Positions 17,015 to 25,561 of a stretch of DNA of 64,000 bases are shown piece after piece (positions within the stretch are counted from its first letter, which is position 1; each line of letters starts with the position of its first letter). Where the stretch lies: contig MWCQ01000011.1 of assembly GCA_002070105.1 (NCBI GenBank), positions 32,920 to 96,919 on the forward strand, written 5' to 3'. Under the pieces are notes generated by a model. That model was given only the letters and a program-made list of their open reading frames with translations, was not told the DNA's origin and did no database searches. The translations under genes and the position numbers were made by a program. This DNA is from Firmicutes bacterium ADurb.Bin193 (GTDB lineage: Bacteria; Bacillota; Clostridia; Monoglobales; Firm-18).

Positions 17015-17712
17015 TTTATCTCTCCTCCGTTACTGTACGATAATTTGCAAATGTGTGAAGATGCTTCAGCTTCATCATCAATCCATTTGATAGGTCTACT
17101 ATCTTCAATCGGATATATTTCTTTTTTAATTTTATCTTTGTTGAACATAGTGTAGATCGTTAGTAATCCACCGATCTGCTCACAACTTAGGTCACCATAG
17201 ATTTTTCTCAAAATATCAACAACATTGCTTGTAAAAGGATGTTGCCTATAATGATCAAACATGGAATTAGCCTCTCCTTCTTTAACACCCGCAAAGCATT
17301 GTAAAAACCCGTTGGAATAATGCGTATCTATCTCATAATTATTTGCGCTATTGATGTTTGTAAGGGACATTTCATTTACTTTATTATCGTACTGCATAAT
17401 GCTTAGAAAACATAAATGTCTAGGATCTACTGTTGTGTCAGATTGATTTTCTTTTATATATTGTTGAGCTGTGCTAATCGTTATTCTCTGCAAGTTCTCC
17501 AAAGAATGATCAATACTTGATTTAAAAGAATCAATTACTTTGAAAACCACATCAATTGTCCCTGCTGTTGAGATAAGCATATCGTCTACTTTATGTATCT
17601 TTCTTATATCATCCTCTGCTGCGTAGTACTCACCATTTATTATTGAGCTGGAACGGCTGTCTGCCATCATTAACCCGAAATCTTTTTGCATTAATACTGA
17701 ATATAAACTCAT
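17011..17712 (-). CDS. Stand-alone proteasome-like Ntn hydrolase paralog
   Basis: This 233-residue paralog of the N-terminal half of the downstream protein keeps the same key positions: MSLYSVLMQK, LMMADSR (Asp18) and DDIRKIHKVDDMLISTAGT (Lys38). It lacks the fibre-like part. Both genes use the same GGAGAGATAAAATGAG start context, which suggests duplication. Serine as the residue after Met fits an N-terminal nucleophile exposed by methionine aminopeptidase. The pair may form a mixed ring or a regulator plus effector; this is inference from the fold only. Confidence 0.6.
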   Translation of the reverse strand: MSLYSVLMQKDFGLMMADSRSSSIINGEYYAAEDDIRKIHKVDDMLISTAGTIDVVFKVIDSFKSSIDHSLENLQRITISTAQQYIKENQSDTTVDPRHLCFLSIMQYDNKVNEMSLTNINSANNYEIDTHYSNGFLQCFAGVKEGEANSMFDHYRQHPFTSNVVDILRKIYGDLSCEQIGGLLTIYTMFNKDKIKKEIYPIEDSRPIKWIDDEAEASSHICKLSYSNGGEIK

Positions 17713-17730
17713 TTTATCTCTCCTTTTTAA

Positions 17731-18321
17731 TTATGCTTCATTTTTTATAGTTGCTATAAGATATGTATCTGTGTAATCAAAATTATTTATCTCGTGGAAA
17801 GTCACATTATAAGATACCAGCTTAGGTTCTTTTTTCAAATTAAAGTAAAGCTTTTGATAATTGACTCCTATTTTATCTACTAGAGCTTGCAAACTTCTAT
17901 ATTTAATGAATTTACCATTTGGTTTTACAAGATATATGACAACGCCTAAGTCCAATAAATCATGCTCCTCTGGGCTTACCCATTGTAAGTTTTTATAGTA
18001 ATTATTTTTGAGCTTTTGCTGCGATTTGTGATGGACTTCAGTCTTATTGTTTGGGTCATTATTAGGTATAAACTCTTGCGCCACGAGTCTGTGCGCTAGC
18101 ACTTGTTGCTGTTTTCCGTTATCATTAGTCATGCTGTAATGGGTATAACCCTGTTTATCAATTCGAGGGCTTAAAATTTTATTTGTTTTGGTACTATATA
18201 CTCGACCATAGCACGAGATATAGTATTTGCCAAACCCTTCAACTTGTACAAATACCTCGTTTCTTGCAATTTTTCTGATTTTCAATTTTCGTAAGTCTAA
18301 CCTCTTATTTTTAATTTGCAT
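17731..18321 (-). CDS. HNH homing-type endonuclease with NUMOD4-like motif
   Basis: The 196-residue protein carries a NUMOD4-like segment (GFGKYYISCYGRVYSTKTNK, residues ~30-50) and an HNH_3-type nuclease core (LAHRLVAQEFIPNN ... TEVHHKSQQKLKNN ... NLQWVSPEEH, ~75-125). The C-terminus has a NUMOD1-like helix-turn-helix (SLQALVDKIGVNYQKLY). Such enzymes are free-standing homing endonucleases common in phages and mobile elements. No strong ribosome binding site is visible. It ends 18 bases before the Ntn-hydrolase pair and may simply be an intruder in that operon. Confidence 0.8.
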   Translation of the reverse strand: MQIKNKRLDLRKLKIRKIARNEVFVQVEGFGKYYISCYGRVYSTKTNKILSPRIDKQGYTHYSMTNDNGKQQQVLAHRLVAQEFIPNNDPNNKTEVHHKSQQKLKNNYYKNLQWVSPEEHDLLDLGVVIYLVKPNGKFIKYRSLQALVDKIGVNYQKLYFNLKKEPKLVSYNVTFHEINNFDYTDTYLIATIKNEA

Positions 18322-19229
18322 ATTATTGTTTTGATGTTACTGTTTTTCTTGACGCGCAAGCAGTTGTAGTGAATTAACTAAGATTATCACCCACCCTTCC
18401 TATCACATTACTTTTCAGATTAATCATCTTGTGACCTCGCTTTCCGATAAATTTAATTTTTTATTGAAAAAAATGGAGAACCATATATTTGGTTCACCTA
18501 TTTGTATACTGTTTATAGCATAATTAACCGCTCCCGATATTGTATCGGTAACTTTATTGTTTATTGTCTACAAATAGGCTTTAAATGCTTGATAATAATG
18601 CATTTGTAGGTGCTTTGGCTGTAGTTGTTGCTTAGAAAGTCAATATTAGTAATTGCGTGGAGTAATAATATAACTATGTTTTAACGATATTGGAACGAGC
18701 AAAATTTTATGGGCAGTCGGCTACGATAAGTGGGGGAGGTGGGAAGAAGTGCTATACCCTTATCTGTAAATAAATGTCACTCTATCATTGTAAACTACGC
18801 CCCCACCTATGATGTAGGCATAAAGTGTCTGTATAATCAATTATTATATGGACATATTTAGGTGTCAATTCAACTCGCCCAAGATAGCTACAATCCAGTT
18901 GTATCAAGGAATACAAGGATTGTAAAATATTTCCCCATGCGTTCCATTGTATAAATACTGTATATTTATTTAATTTGGTGTATGCTTTGCATGGATATTA
19001 TCTTATTTTTTCATCGCATATATAATACTTGTTCCATTAGGACATGGATTAATTTCTGTAATTGAAGTAGATGTATCAAATATGAACAAATTATGAACAT
19101 CGTTATCGTATAACATTGTTTTACATGTTGATGTGTTTAATCCAATATCCAATACCCATAATTAATGCAAACAAAAAGAAGCCACATTAACCAGCAGCTT
19201 CCATTGCATGTTATATTCACTGATCTATC
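18322..19229. other. Non-coding AT-rich interval
   Basis: About 900 bases hold no credible gene. The only structures I see are a short GAACC...GGTTC hairpin near 18478-18498 and scattered AT-rich stretches. The two larger inverted repeats at its right end are listed separately. Confidence 0.6.
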
Positions 19230-19280
19230 TTAGCAACAACGCTATTAATGGAGCGTAGCGGAATTAATACGTGTTGCTAA
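19230..19280. repeat. Long interrupted inverted repeat A
   Basis: TTAGCAACA, CG and TATTAAT pair with ATTAATA, CG and TGTTGCTAA, with single-base bulges and a 13-base GC-rich loop (19250-19262). The 18 paired positions make a stable hairpin or cruciform. It could be a terminator-free RNA structure, a protein-binding site or an origin element. Confidence 0.65.
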
Positions 19281-19332
19281 ATATCCTGCCGGAGGCGTGG
19301 GTGCGAAGCACACACAATTAAATTTTTTCAAA

Positions 19333-19388
19333 TTAGACAAAAGTGTCGCAAAATCTATATATATAAATAATGCGACAGAATTGTCTAA
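19333..19388. repeat. Long interrupted inverted repeat B
   Basis: The layout is TTAGACAA-aag-TGTCGCA, a 20-base AT loop, then TGCGACA-gaa-TTGTCTAA. Both arms (8+7 bp) are perfect and separated by symmetric 3-base mismatches. It lies just downstream of the helicase stop codon. It lacks a T tract typical of a terminator in either direction, so a binding site or origin-type structure is possible. Confidence 0.7.
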
Positions 19389-19395
19389 AACGATA

Positions 19396-20994
19396 TTATA
19401 TTTTTGTTATTGTCCAACACCTTAGTTGTTTCCCATTTACCGTTACTCTGGTTGAATTATCTATGGTATAAGGGATATTAAACATGACCAAAAGTTTATT
19501 AATAATTTTAGCGGAAGGCTCTCTTTTGGTATGTCTACCAGTCAGTTTATTAATCATGGAATCAAAGTCTTTAGTAATAAACTCTTTTAGCTCTTGTTGT
19601 TCTTTGTCAAATAATATAACTTGATTGATATATAGCCTCTCTAAATAATCTTCTAGTGATTCTAGTATATCATTAACTACGACATCCTCTATTAAATTTT
19701 CTGAGCAACAATCGTCTCCAAGTCCAATCCATGATAATTGTCTATGTACAAATGCAAATTGTTTATCCTCCTCGAAACATTTAATCATATATTCTGCAAA
19801 CTTTATATCCTTGGTAAGTCTATAGTAACCAATTGGATTGATTTCAAATTGACCAGTGTATTTATTGCGGTAGAATATATTATTAAAATCTTTTAAATCC
19901 TTGAGATCATTATCATAGTTTTTATAAAAAGCGTTTTTGTCAGTATCAAACTGAATTATTATATCCATTAGCTTATTATACTTATGTAATAGGCTAGTAA
20001 AGCTCTTATTGCACCTAGTTGGTAGGTATAATGTAATATTTTGAGCATTATTAATATCAATTCGTTTACGACCTAACATCTGTATGAAAGTAGTATAATC
20101 CCACGTCATGATTACTATATTCGCAAGGTCATCATCTTTAAAATTCACACCATTATCAAGTACTTTTGTTGCCACCAAGACTTTTTTCTTAAACTTGCTA
20201 TCTGTTATAATTGAACTAAGTTCAGAACTATCTTTTGTACCAGATTGTATTAATGAGCAAATATCTTTACCCAATTCCTTGCAGATATAATTGCCATCAT
20301 TCAAATTACTAACAAAAACCAACCACTTATCACGGGACTTATCATTTTTTATTAGATTAACGATTGTTTTAATTTCTTTGAAATATTTAGGTACTATGTA
20401 GCTATAGTCAATTCCTGTGGAATATTCATGTATATTATACAAGTTACCTCTATCGGCAAATGTAATTTGCAATATTGATTCTTTCAATTCTTGCATGGTC
20501 GCACTAATAAATATCCGAATTCCTTTGTATTCATTGTTGTAAATCAATTTATCGAATGCAAATCGTGTCTTGTTATTGAAGCTACCATCTGATAATATGT
20601 AGTGGCACTCATCTAGCACAATATACTTGAACGAGTTAAAACTCAGTGATTCATTATCATATATCTCTGCTAGAACATCATGTTGAATCTTGTGATATGA
20701 GGTAACAATTACATTTCCAATCCTTGCGATCTTATCTAATTCCTCAATAGTATCAGGAACTTTCATATTATATTGCTCTAGCAAGTCGATTTTAAATTGT
20801 CTTTTTAGGTTGGTTCGGTTACAAACATACAGTAACAATTCATCTTTTATTAATGAATCTAGTAATACATTTTTGACGAAATATGTTTTGCCCGTGGATG
20901 TTTGTGCTGTGAGTAATACTATATCTTCTGGCTTCCAATTCTTATAATCATCTCCAATTATATCAGTAATCCAATTTAAATTTAACTTTTTCAT
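19396..20994 (-). CDS. SF2 DEAD/DEAH-type helicase
   Basis: This 532-residue protein is a superfamily 2 helicase: motif I TSTGKT (residues 32-37), motif II DECH (128-131), motif III SAT (164-166), a second RecA domain with VLVATKVLDNGVNFKDDD (motif V) and QMLGRKRID (motif VI). The C-terminal ~190 residues are not a known domain to me; they contain a basic segment (LTGRHTKREPSAKIINKLL) that could bind nucleic acid. It lies downstream of a small helix-turn-helix gene and the large RNA-polymerase-like gene on the same strand, preceded by a structured leader (21054-21127). A role in unwinding template or product for that polymerase is a reasonable but untested inference. Confidence 0.85.
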   Translation of the reverse strand: MKKLNLNWITDIIGDDYKNWKPEDIVLLTAQTSTGKTYFVKNVLLDSLIKDELLLYVCNRTNLKRQFKIDLLEQYNMKVPDTIEELDKIARIGNVIVTSYHKIQHDVLAEIYDNESLSFNSFKYIVLDECHYILSDGSFNNKTRFAFDKLIYNNEYKGIRIFISATMQELKESILQITFADRGNLYNIHEYSTGIDYSYIVPKYFKEIKTIVNLIKNDKSRDKWLVFVSNLNDGNYICKELGKDICSLIQSGTKDSSELSSIITDSKFKKKVLVATKVLDNGVNFKDDDLANIVIMTWDYTTFIQMLGRKRIDINNAQNITLYLPTRCNKSFTSLLHKYNKLMDIIIQFDTDKNAFYKNYDNDLKDLKDFNNIFYRNKYTGQFEINPIGYYRLTKDIKFAEYMIKCFEEDKQFAFVHRQLSWIGLGDDCCSENLIEDVVVNDILESLEDYLERLYINQVILFDKEQQELKEFITKDFDSMINKLTGRHTKREPSAKIINKLLVMFNIPYTIDNSTRVTVNGKQLRCWTITKI

Positions 20995-21053
20995 TCTATC
21001 ATACGACCATCCTTTGCAATTTATTTTTCATCCTTTGTTATCCTAAACATAAA

Positions 21054-21127
21054 AATACCCAGCAACTTGAGAGAGGATGAGGCTCTCATACAAAGGGTAA
21101 TTACTCCTTTGCTGTTGCTGAGTATAT
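21054..21127 (-). ncRNA. Three-way-junction leader RNA candidate upstream of helicase
   Basis: On the minus strand an outer helix (ACTCAGCAAC / GTTGCTGGGT) encloses two inner hairpins (CAAAGGA / CCTTTG and GAGAG / CTCTC) and is followed by TATTTTT about 50 bases before the helicase ATG. It may be an attenuator, a terminator or a cis-acting RNA. It matches no riboswitch class that I recognise. Confidence 0.4.
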
Positions 21128-21229
21128 TAATTAAAAATATTTTTCAAAAAACTGTTGACTTTTATTTTTTGTTGTGTTACACTTAAGTTGCCTCTTAGAT
21201 GGGGAGGGGGAGTTGTGCAAATTTTATTA

Positions 21230-21418
21230 TCAATAGCTTTCCTTCCTTAAGAATTCGTCCAGTTTATTTAGATGGTCTGTATAAAGATCTTTTTTGCCCT
21301 GTTTAAATACTGTTAAAATAGAATTGGGCAATTTGATATGCTTACATATAAAAGTTTGCGATACTCCTTTTTCATTCAGGAATTTTATCAGCCTTCTTCT
21401 AACTAATTCTTGTACCAT
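21230..21418 (-). CDS. Small helix-turn-helix regulator (62 aa)
   Basis: The protein is a compact Cro-like domain: LVRRRLIKFLNEKGVSQTFI (helices 1-2), KHIKLPNSILTVFKQGKK (turn and recognition helix) and a final helix LNKLDEFLRK. AAAGGAAG precedes the ATG. It lies between the polymerase-like and helicase genes in the same direction and could regulate either. No other domain is present. Confidence 0.65.
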   Translation of the reverse strand: MVQELVRRRLIKFLNEKGVSQTFICKHIKLPNSILTVFKQGKKDLYTDHLNKLDEFLRKESY

Positions 21419-21642
21419 TCACATCTTCCTTTCTGTAAAATATTTTTGATAAATTTCAATTTATGGGGTTGACAAATATTTTTTTTTATGATATAATAAT
21501 AATGGATATGCATGTTAATATACCATATAGGACAAATATCAAAACTTCTAGAAGCCTTTATTATCAAGGATTTCATCAATTATTTATAATTTATCCGTGT
21601 AAAATATTGCATAAAAAGACAAGGGCAATTTCAGCCCTCATC

Positions 21643-24543
21643 TTATATGGTATTAACCTTTTTATATTTTTCGCCAAAGATTATATAATCATAATCATTA
21701 TCATTTGCTTTGATTAAATTCGTAGTAATTCCTTTAGATTTATTAAAACATTCCATGAATATGTTGCCATAAGCTTTATATAACCAACCAAAAGTACGCA
21801 TTTTTATACTCACAAAATCTTTATCAATAACCTTTGAATTTTTACTATATACTCTATATATAATTGCAGATAGTGTATTATTATTGGGACTGATTTTCTG
21901 TAGTTCACATATTGTTCTATTATGAACATCGCTTATCTTATAGTAGCGTTCCTTATCACTTAACATATCGTCTTCATACAAAGATTTAATATCACTATCT
22001 GCCGAAGTACAAATATGTTTAATTTTTATTATCTGTTTTTTATTTCCTGTACTAAAATTTGGTGTCGGTACTATTTCGGAAATATCAATGTTGTTAGTCC
22101 TATTTTTCACTGGCGGTATATCATCAATTATATTTTGCAGATAGTCCATTGATGTATTAAATGCTTCAAACTTATATCTTTTCCCTTTTGCACAATATTT
22201 AAAGAAGATAGGTCTAATGAAAACTTTTTTCTCATCCATTTGTATATTATTAATCTTAGCGGAAACTTTTTTAGCGTTATCTTTTTTAAGATTCTTCTTT
22301 AATCTCTGTAATTTCTCAATTCTTTTTGCCTGTTCTTCAGTTAGCACATCATTTTTTATAAACGCTTTATCTTTCTTAATTATTAAATTGCCATCATACT
22401 CGAACTTATGCAATTCATCAATATATCTTTTTGTATTTATTTCTACATACTTTTTAGCTTTGTCAATTTCGAGCTGCGACAATGAACTAAGAACACTGAT
22501 TTTATTATAAATTTCATTTAATAAATCATCGTCCGCTTTTTTGTTTTGTTTAATGGAATCCCAGTAGTAGTCCCAATAATAACTATTTAAAAGCTGTGAC
22601 CAGTTCACTATATCCCCTATTAGATTTTTAGAAATTGCATTATCAACAGCAACCATATCTTGAGTTGAATAATATCTATCTTGTGGTTTACTTTCAATTC
22701 TACTTATTGGAGTAAGGAGTTTTTCGCACTTCTTACCAGCCGTAACTAAAATAGGGGATGAATTTATTATCATACTGTCTGAATCGAAATCCTGCCCTTG
22801 CAATCTATCGCATATCTCTGAATCAAAAGAATTTACGGTAACAATATTATCGGTTAAATTTAAATAATCACTAAACTCTTGTTTATAAATATTTTTTGCT
22901 ACAAAAACATTACCAGCGCAAATATTTGGATTTCTAAAACACACTAGTTCAATGCTATCATCATATTTAGGGCAATAAATTTGATTACCCGAATGCAGTC
23001 TATTTGTTATCTTCCCAAAAGTTGCATATTGTAACATTTCAATGGGGTTTCCGATTAATACTGCGTAATCGCTATTGGTTATTTTAATCTTACCTTTTCG
23101 TAAATCTTTTATGTAATTATCGATTGTCTTCTTTCTAAAATCTTTAAATAATTTTGTTCTTTGAACCTTATCGTTTACTGCTAATAAATTAAAGATGAAT
23201 TCTCTAGAAGGACTTATATCAAAATTATTAATGTGATGCCTGAATACAGAAATATCATTTTTTAATAATTCAATATAATATAATTCATCTTGAAGAAGTC
23301 CTTGGTAACTAGTTATCTTCCCACCCCTCTCAATTACTCCGATTTCATCTTTATCCAAAGGTAAGGAATTTAACATTTGATATGATAATCTATTACAATT
23401 TCCAAAGTGACTTGGTTTCTCATTTTTACATATCCCAAATTTGTATGATATGTTTTTTAACCAGAATTGGTAGCATTCTTTCATTTGTTCGGTTTCGTTA
23501 TCATTATTACTAATTTTATATGAAAATTTAAATAATTTCAAACTACTTGGAGTGGTTATTAATTTTACTTTACTTGTTTTTATATTTCTGTTAAACATAT
23601 CTTTTAAATATTCTGGAGGTTTATTATCAAAGCAGTCATTAAACCATTTTTGAATATTTGTATTAAATGCACAGGATTTAAACCATCTATTTCGTAATAG
23701 CATCATTCCTTTTTGTTTGCCATTTTCATCAACGGAAAATAGAGACGTATCTGCAAGAGATTGACCATCCCACAAGAGATTATTTATTTTTGTCTCATCA
23801 TCTTTAGCCTCTGGCTTTCCTTCTTTGTTTAGCCTTGTAATACTTGCCCTACATTTAAACTCGCCTTTTAAGTCATTAATTAAAAGTATCTCATTCGGAT
23901 TAATTGTAACCAAGCCCTCAATACCTGATAGGGTTAAACTCTCATAAGCTTTTAAAGAAGCTATATCAACAATTTCATTATCCTCTATAGGAATATTAGT
24001 ATCAAAAGGTTTAAATTCCATATTCATTCTTGACCATTTGATCATTGTTTCATATGAATCTTTTTTAATAAACAAATGTGATCCCTGTCTGGCCTTGGAT
24101 GAACTTCTTTTATATAATACAAATTCAATAATTGTATCCTCATACAATTTTATTGCAAAGCCATTTTTATATAGATCGTTCCTTAGTTGTGGGGTTGTTT
24201 CCAATACTTTTCCTTTAATTTTGTCTTGAACAAATAACTTGCCTTTTTTTAATCTATATTTTTTACCATCTTTGTATTCATGTCTCCCACTTAAAAATGA
24301 TACATTAATTATTGAGTCTGTATATTGTAACTCAAGTCCTTTTTTATTTTTAATAATATAAAAAGACTTCGGGTCTATTTGATTAAGTTTTATCAAATCT
24401 AAAGAATATGGTAATGAGCAGCTATATAATTTATATTTTGATAAAGCTTTGTTTTGCTGATCCTTGCTTTTATCTTTTATTTTATGGGCAGGATTATAGA
24501 CCCGGTTCTCGTCCATGTAAGTTTTGATATCTTTTGCACGCAA
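21643..24543 (-). CDS. Putative single-subunit double-psi-beta-barrel RNA polymerase (YonO/QDE-1-like)
   Basis: The 966-residue protein contains a block matching cellular RNA-dependent RNA polymerases and the phage SPbeta polymerase YonO. FRNPN...G.VFV (R537-P539) corresponds to the RNP..H.GD motif; 48 residues later GQDFDSD (D585, D587, D589) corresponds to the catalytic DxDGD metal-binding loop. All three Asp are kept, while the usual Gly is Ser. Downstream lie tyrosine-rich helical and charged coiled regions (~690-760). I see no palm motif of reverse transcriptases or viral polymerases. The TTG at 24543 has no ribosome binding site. AAGGAGAGG at 24591-24583 is instead placed 6 bases before an in-frame ATA (24576), adding 11 residues. 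It is encoded on the same strand as the SF2 helicase. Template and product are unknown. Confidence 0.75.
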   Translation of the reverse strand: MRAKDIKTYMDENRVYNPAHKIKDKSKDQQNKALSKYKLYSCSLPYSLDLIKLNQIDPKSFYIIKNKKGLELQYTDSIINVSFLSGRHEYKDGKKYRLKKGKLFVQDKIKGKVLETTPQLRNDLYKNGFAIKLYEDTIIEFVLYKRSSSKARQGSHLFIKKDSYETMIKWSRMNMEFKPFDTNIPIEDNEIVDIASLKAYESLTLSGIEGLVTINPNEILLINDLKGEFKCRASITRLNKEGKPEAKDDETKINNLLWDGQSLADTSLFSVDENGKQKGMMLLRNRWFKSCAFNTNIQKWFNDCFDNKPPEYLKDMFNRNIKTSKVKLITTPSSLKLFKFSYKISNNDNETEQMKECYQFWLKNISYKFGICKNEKPSHFGNCNRLSYQMLNSLPLDKDEIGVIERGGKITSYQGLLQDELYYIELLKNDISVFRHHINNFDISPSREFIFNLLAVNDKVQRTKLFKDFRKKTIDNYIKDLRKGKIKITNSDYAVLIGNPIEMLQYATFGKITNRLHSGNQIYCPKYDDSIELVCFRNPNICAGNVFVAKNIYKQEFSDYLNLTDNIVTVNSFDSEICDRLQGQDFDSDSMIINSSPILVTAGKKCEKLLTPISRIESKPQDRYYSTQDMVAVDNAISKNLIGDIVNWSQLLNSYYWDYYWDSIKQNKKADDDLLNEIYNKISVLSSLSQLEIDKAKKYVEINTKRYIDELHKFEYDGNLIIKKDKAFIKNDVLTEEQAKRIEKLQRLKKNLKKDNAKKVSAKINNIQMDEKKVFIRPIFFKYCAKGKRYKFEAFNTSMDYLQNIIDDIPPVKNRTNNIDISEIVPTPNFSTGNKKQIIKIKHICTSADSDIKSLYEDDMLSDKERYYKISDVHNRTICELQKISPNNNTLSAIIYRVYSKNSKVIDKDFVSIKMRTFGWLYKAYGNIFMECFNKSKGITTNLIKANDNDYDYIIFGEKYKKVNTI

Positions 24544-24680
24544 ATCGATTATGTAAGTATTAGTTTCTCTAAGTATAAGAAGCCTCTCCTTTTATTTATT
24601 ATATATTAGACTTTGACTATCTTTGACATATGCATTATAGCAGATTAATAATAATGTTATCAAGTGTTTTTGAGCATAAT

Positions 24681-24881
24681 TTACAATTTATTAATAACTA
24701 ATTCTTGGAGTTCTGGAATTAGTGTTGTGAGTTTTTTGTAATTCGCATATGTACGTTTATCCATGCCTAATTGCTCTGCAATATCATCTTGGGTTAAACT
24801 TCGCACATTGTTCATAGTTTTTTCTGGTCTACCATTTTTAATTCCATAAATCCTCTCTAGTTCACAAATGATTCTGCCCAT
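24681..24881 (-). pseudogene. C-terminal fragment of ParB-like DNA-binding protein
   Basis: The frame contains GRIICELERIYGIKNGRP and a helix-turn-helix SLTQDDIAEQLGMDKRTYANY, which resemble the DNA-binding middle of ParB/Spo0J-like proteins on clostridial elements. The same frame stays open upstream to about 24950 (ETGGYNWSLVSVRQRGDVSS) without a start codon, and no ribosome binding site precedes the internal ATG. It therefore looks N-terminally truncated. Another ParB-type fragment with the complementary N-terminal part lies at 33056-33411. Confidence 0.45.
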
Positions 24882-24964
24882 CTTTAAGCTACTACTGCTT
24901 ACATCTCCACGCTGACGGACAGAAACAAGTGACCAATTATAGCCACCTGTTTCTATTATGATTA

Positions 24965-25438
24965 TTAATCAGCTTCATTCAAATCAATAATTATTTCGCT
25001 GTCATCAATTAATAAAACTGTTATAGTTCTCTCAATTTCATCAATATTGAAAAGAATATCGGCAACTTGCCATTTATCAATTAAAAAATTAATATCCATA
25101 CTTGTTTCACTATCAACTTTATAGTTACCAAATAGATATTTATCATCGGTAATGATAAATTGAAACCTTTCATCAACATATGAAAAATTGTTAAAACCAA
25201 TATAGTCAATTAAAACTAACTTTCCGATGTATTTACTCATAATAATTTCAAAAATACGAAAGGTGTAATCTCTAACTTCTTCAATATCGCCTCGATTAAT
25301 CATAGTTGCTTTGATTGCTTCGATCTCATCAAAGGCAGGAACGATAACTTGCACTAATTTGTCATTGAGATAATAGCTTGTTATGCCACCCTGCCTAGTC
25401 ATAGTATCCCATTTTTGATTTGTCATTGTTTTTGTCAT
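24965..25438 (-). CDS. Hypothetical protein (157 aa)
   Basis: I recognise no family. The protein begins MTKTMTNQKWDTMTRQGGIT and is acidic, with alternating beta-like stretches (FQFIITDDKYLFGNYKVD, TITVLLIDDSEIIIDLNEAD). A strong AAAGGAG lies 7 bases before the ATG, so it is probably expressed. It lies between the ParB-like fragment and a candidate small RNA, in the same direction as the polymerase-like gene. Confidence 0.6.
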   Translation of the reverse strand: MTKTMTNQKWDTMTRQGGITSYYLNDKLVQVIVPAFDEIEAIKATMINRGDIEEVRDYTFRIFEIIMSKYIGKLVLIDYIGFNNFSYVDERFQFIITDDKYLFGNYKVDSETSMDINFLIDKWQVADILFNIDEIERTITVLLIDDSEIIIDLNEAD

Positions 25439-25470
25439 AATTAAACACTCCTTTATAGTAATTAAATAAT

Positions 25471-25561
25471 TTGACGCAGGAGCGGCACTCCGTTAAAATA
25501 TGTATGTACCGCTCCTGCGGTATAGCTCATACTTTGCTCCCCAGCGGTATGGGCTTTTTTC
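25471..25561 (+). ncRNA. Candidate small RNA with own promoter and terminator
   Basis: On the plus strand TTGACG (25471-25476), a 17-base spacer and TAAAAT (25494-25499) form a good promoter. About 30 bases later GCTCATAC...GTATGGGC followed by TTTTTT (to ~25561) forms an intrinsic terminator. The transcript would be about 55 bases and antisense to the leader of the 157-residue gene. The promoter region itself overlaps a CGCAGGAGCGG / CCGCTCCTGCG inverted repeat (25475-25525). This is a prediction from signals only. Confidence 0.4.

Noticed and set aside
21643..24543. Reading the large element protein as a reverse transcriptase or diversity-generating system
   Set aside because: No YxDD palm motif, template repeat or accessory gene is present; the RNP and DFDSD pattern fits double-psi-beta-barrel polymerases instead.
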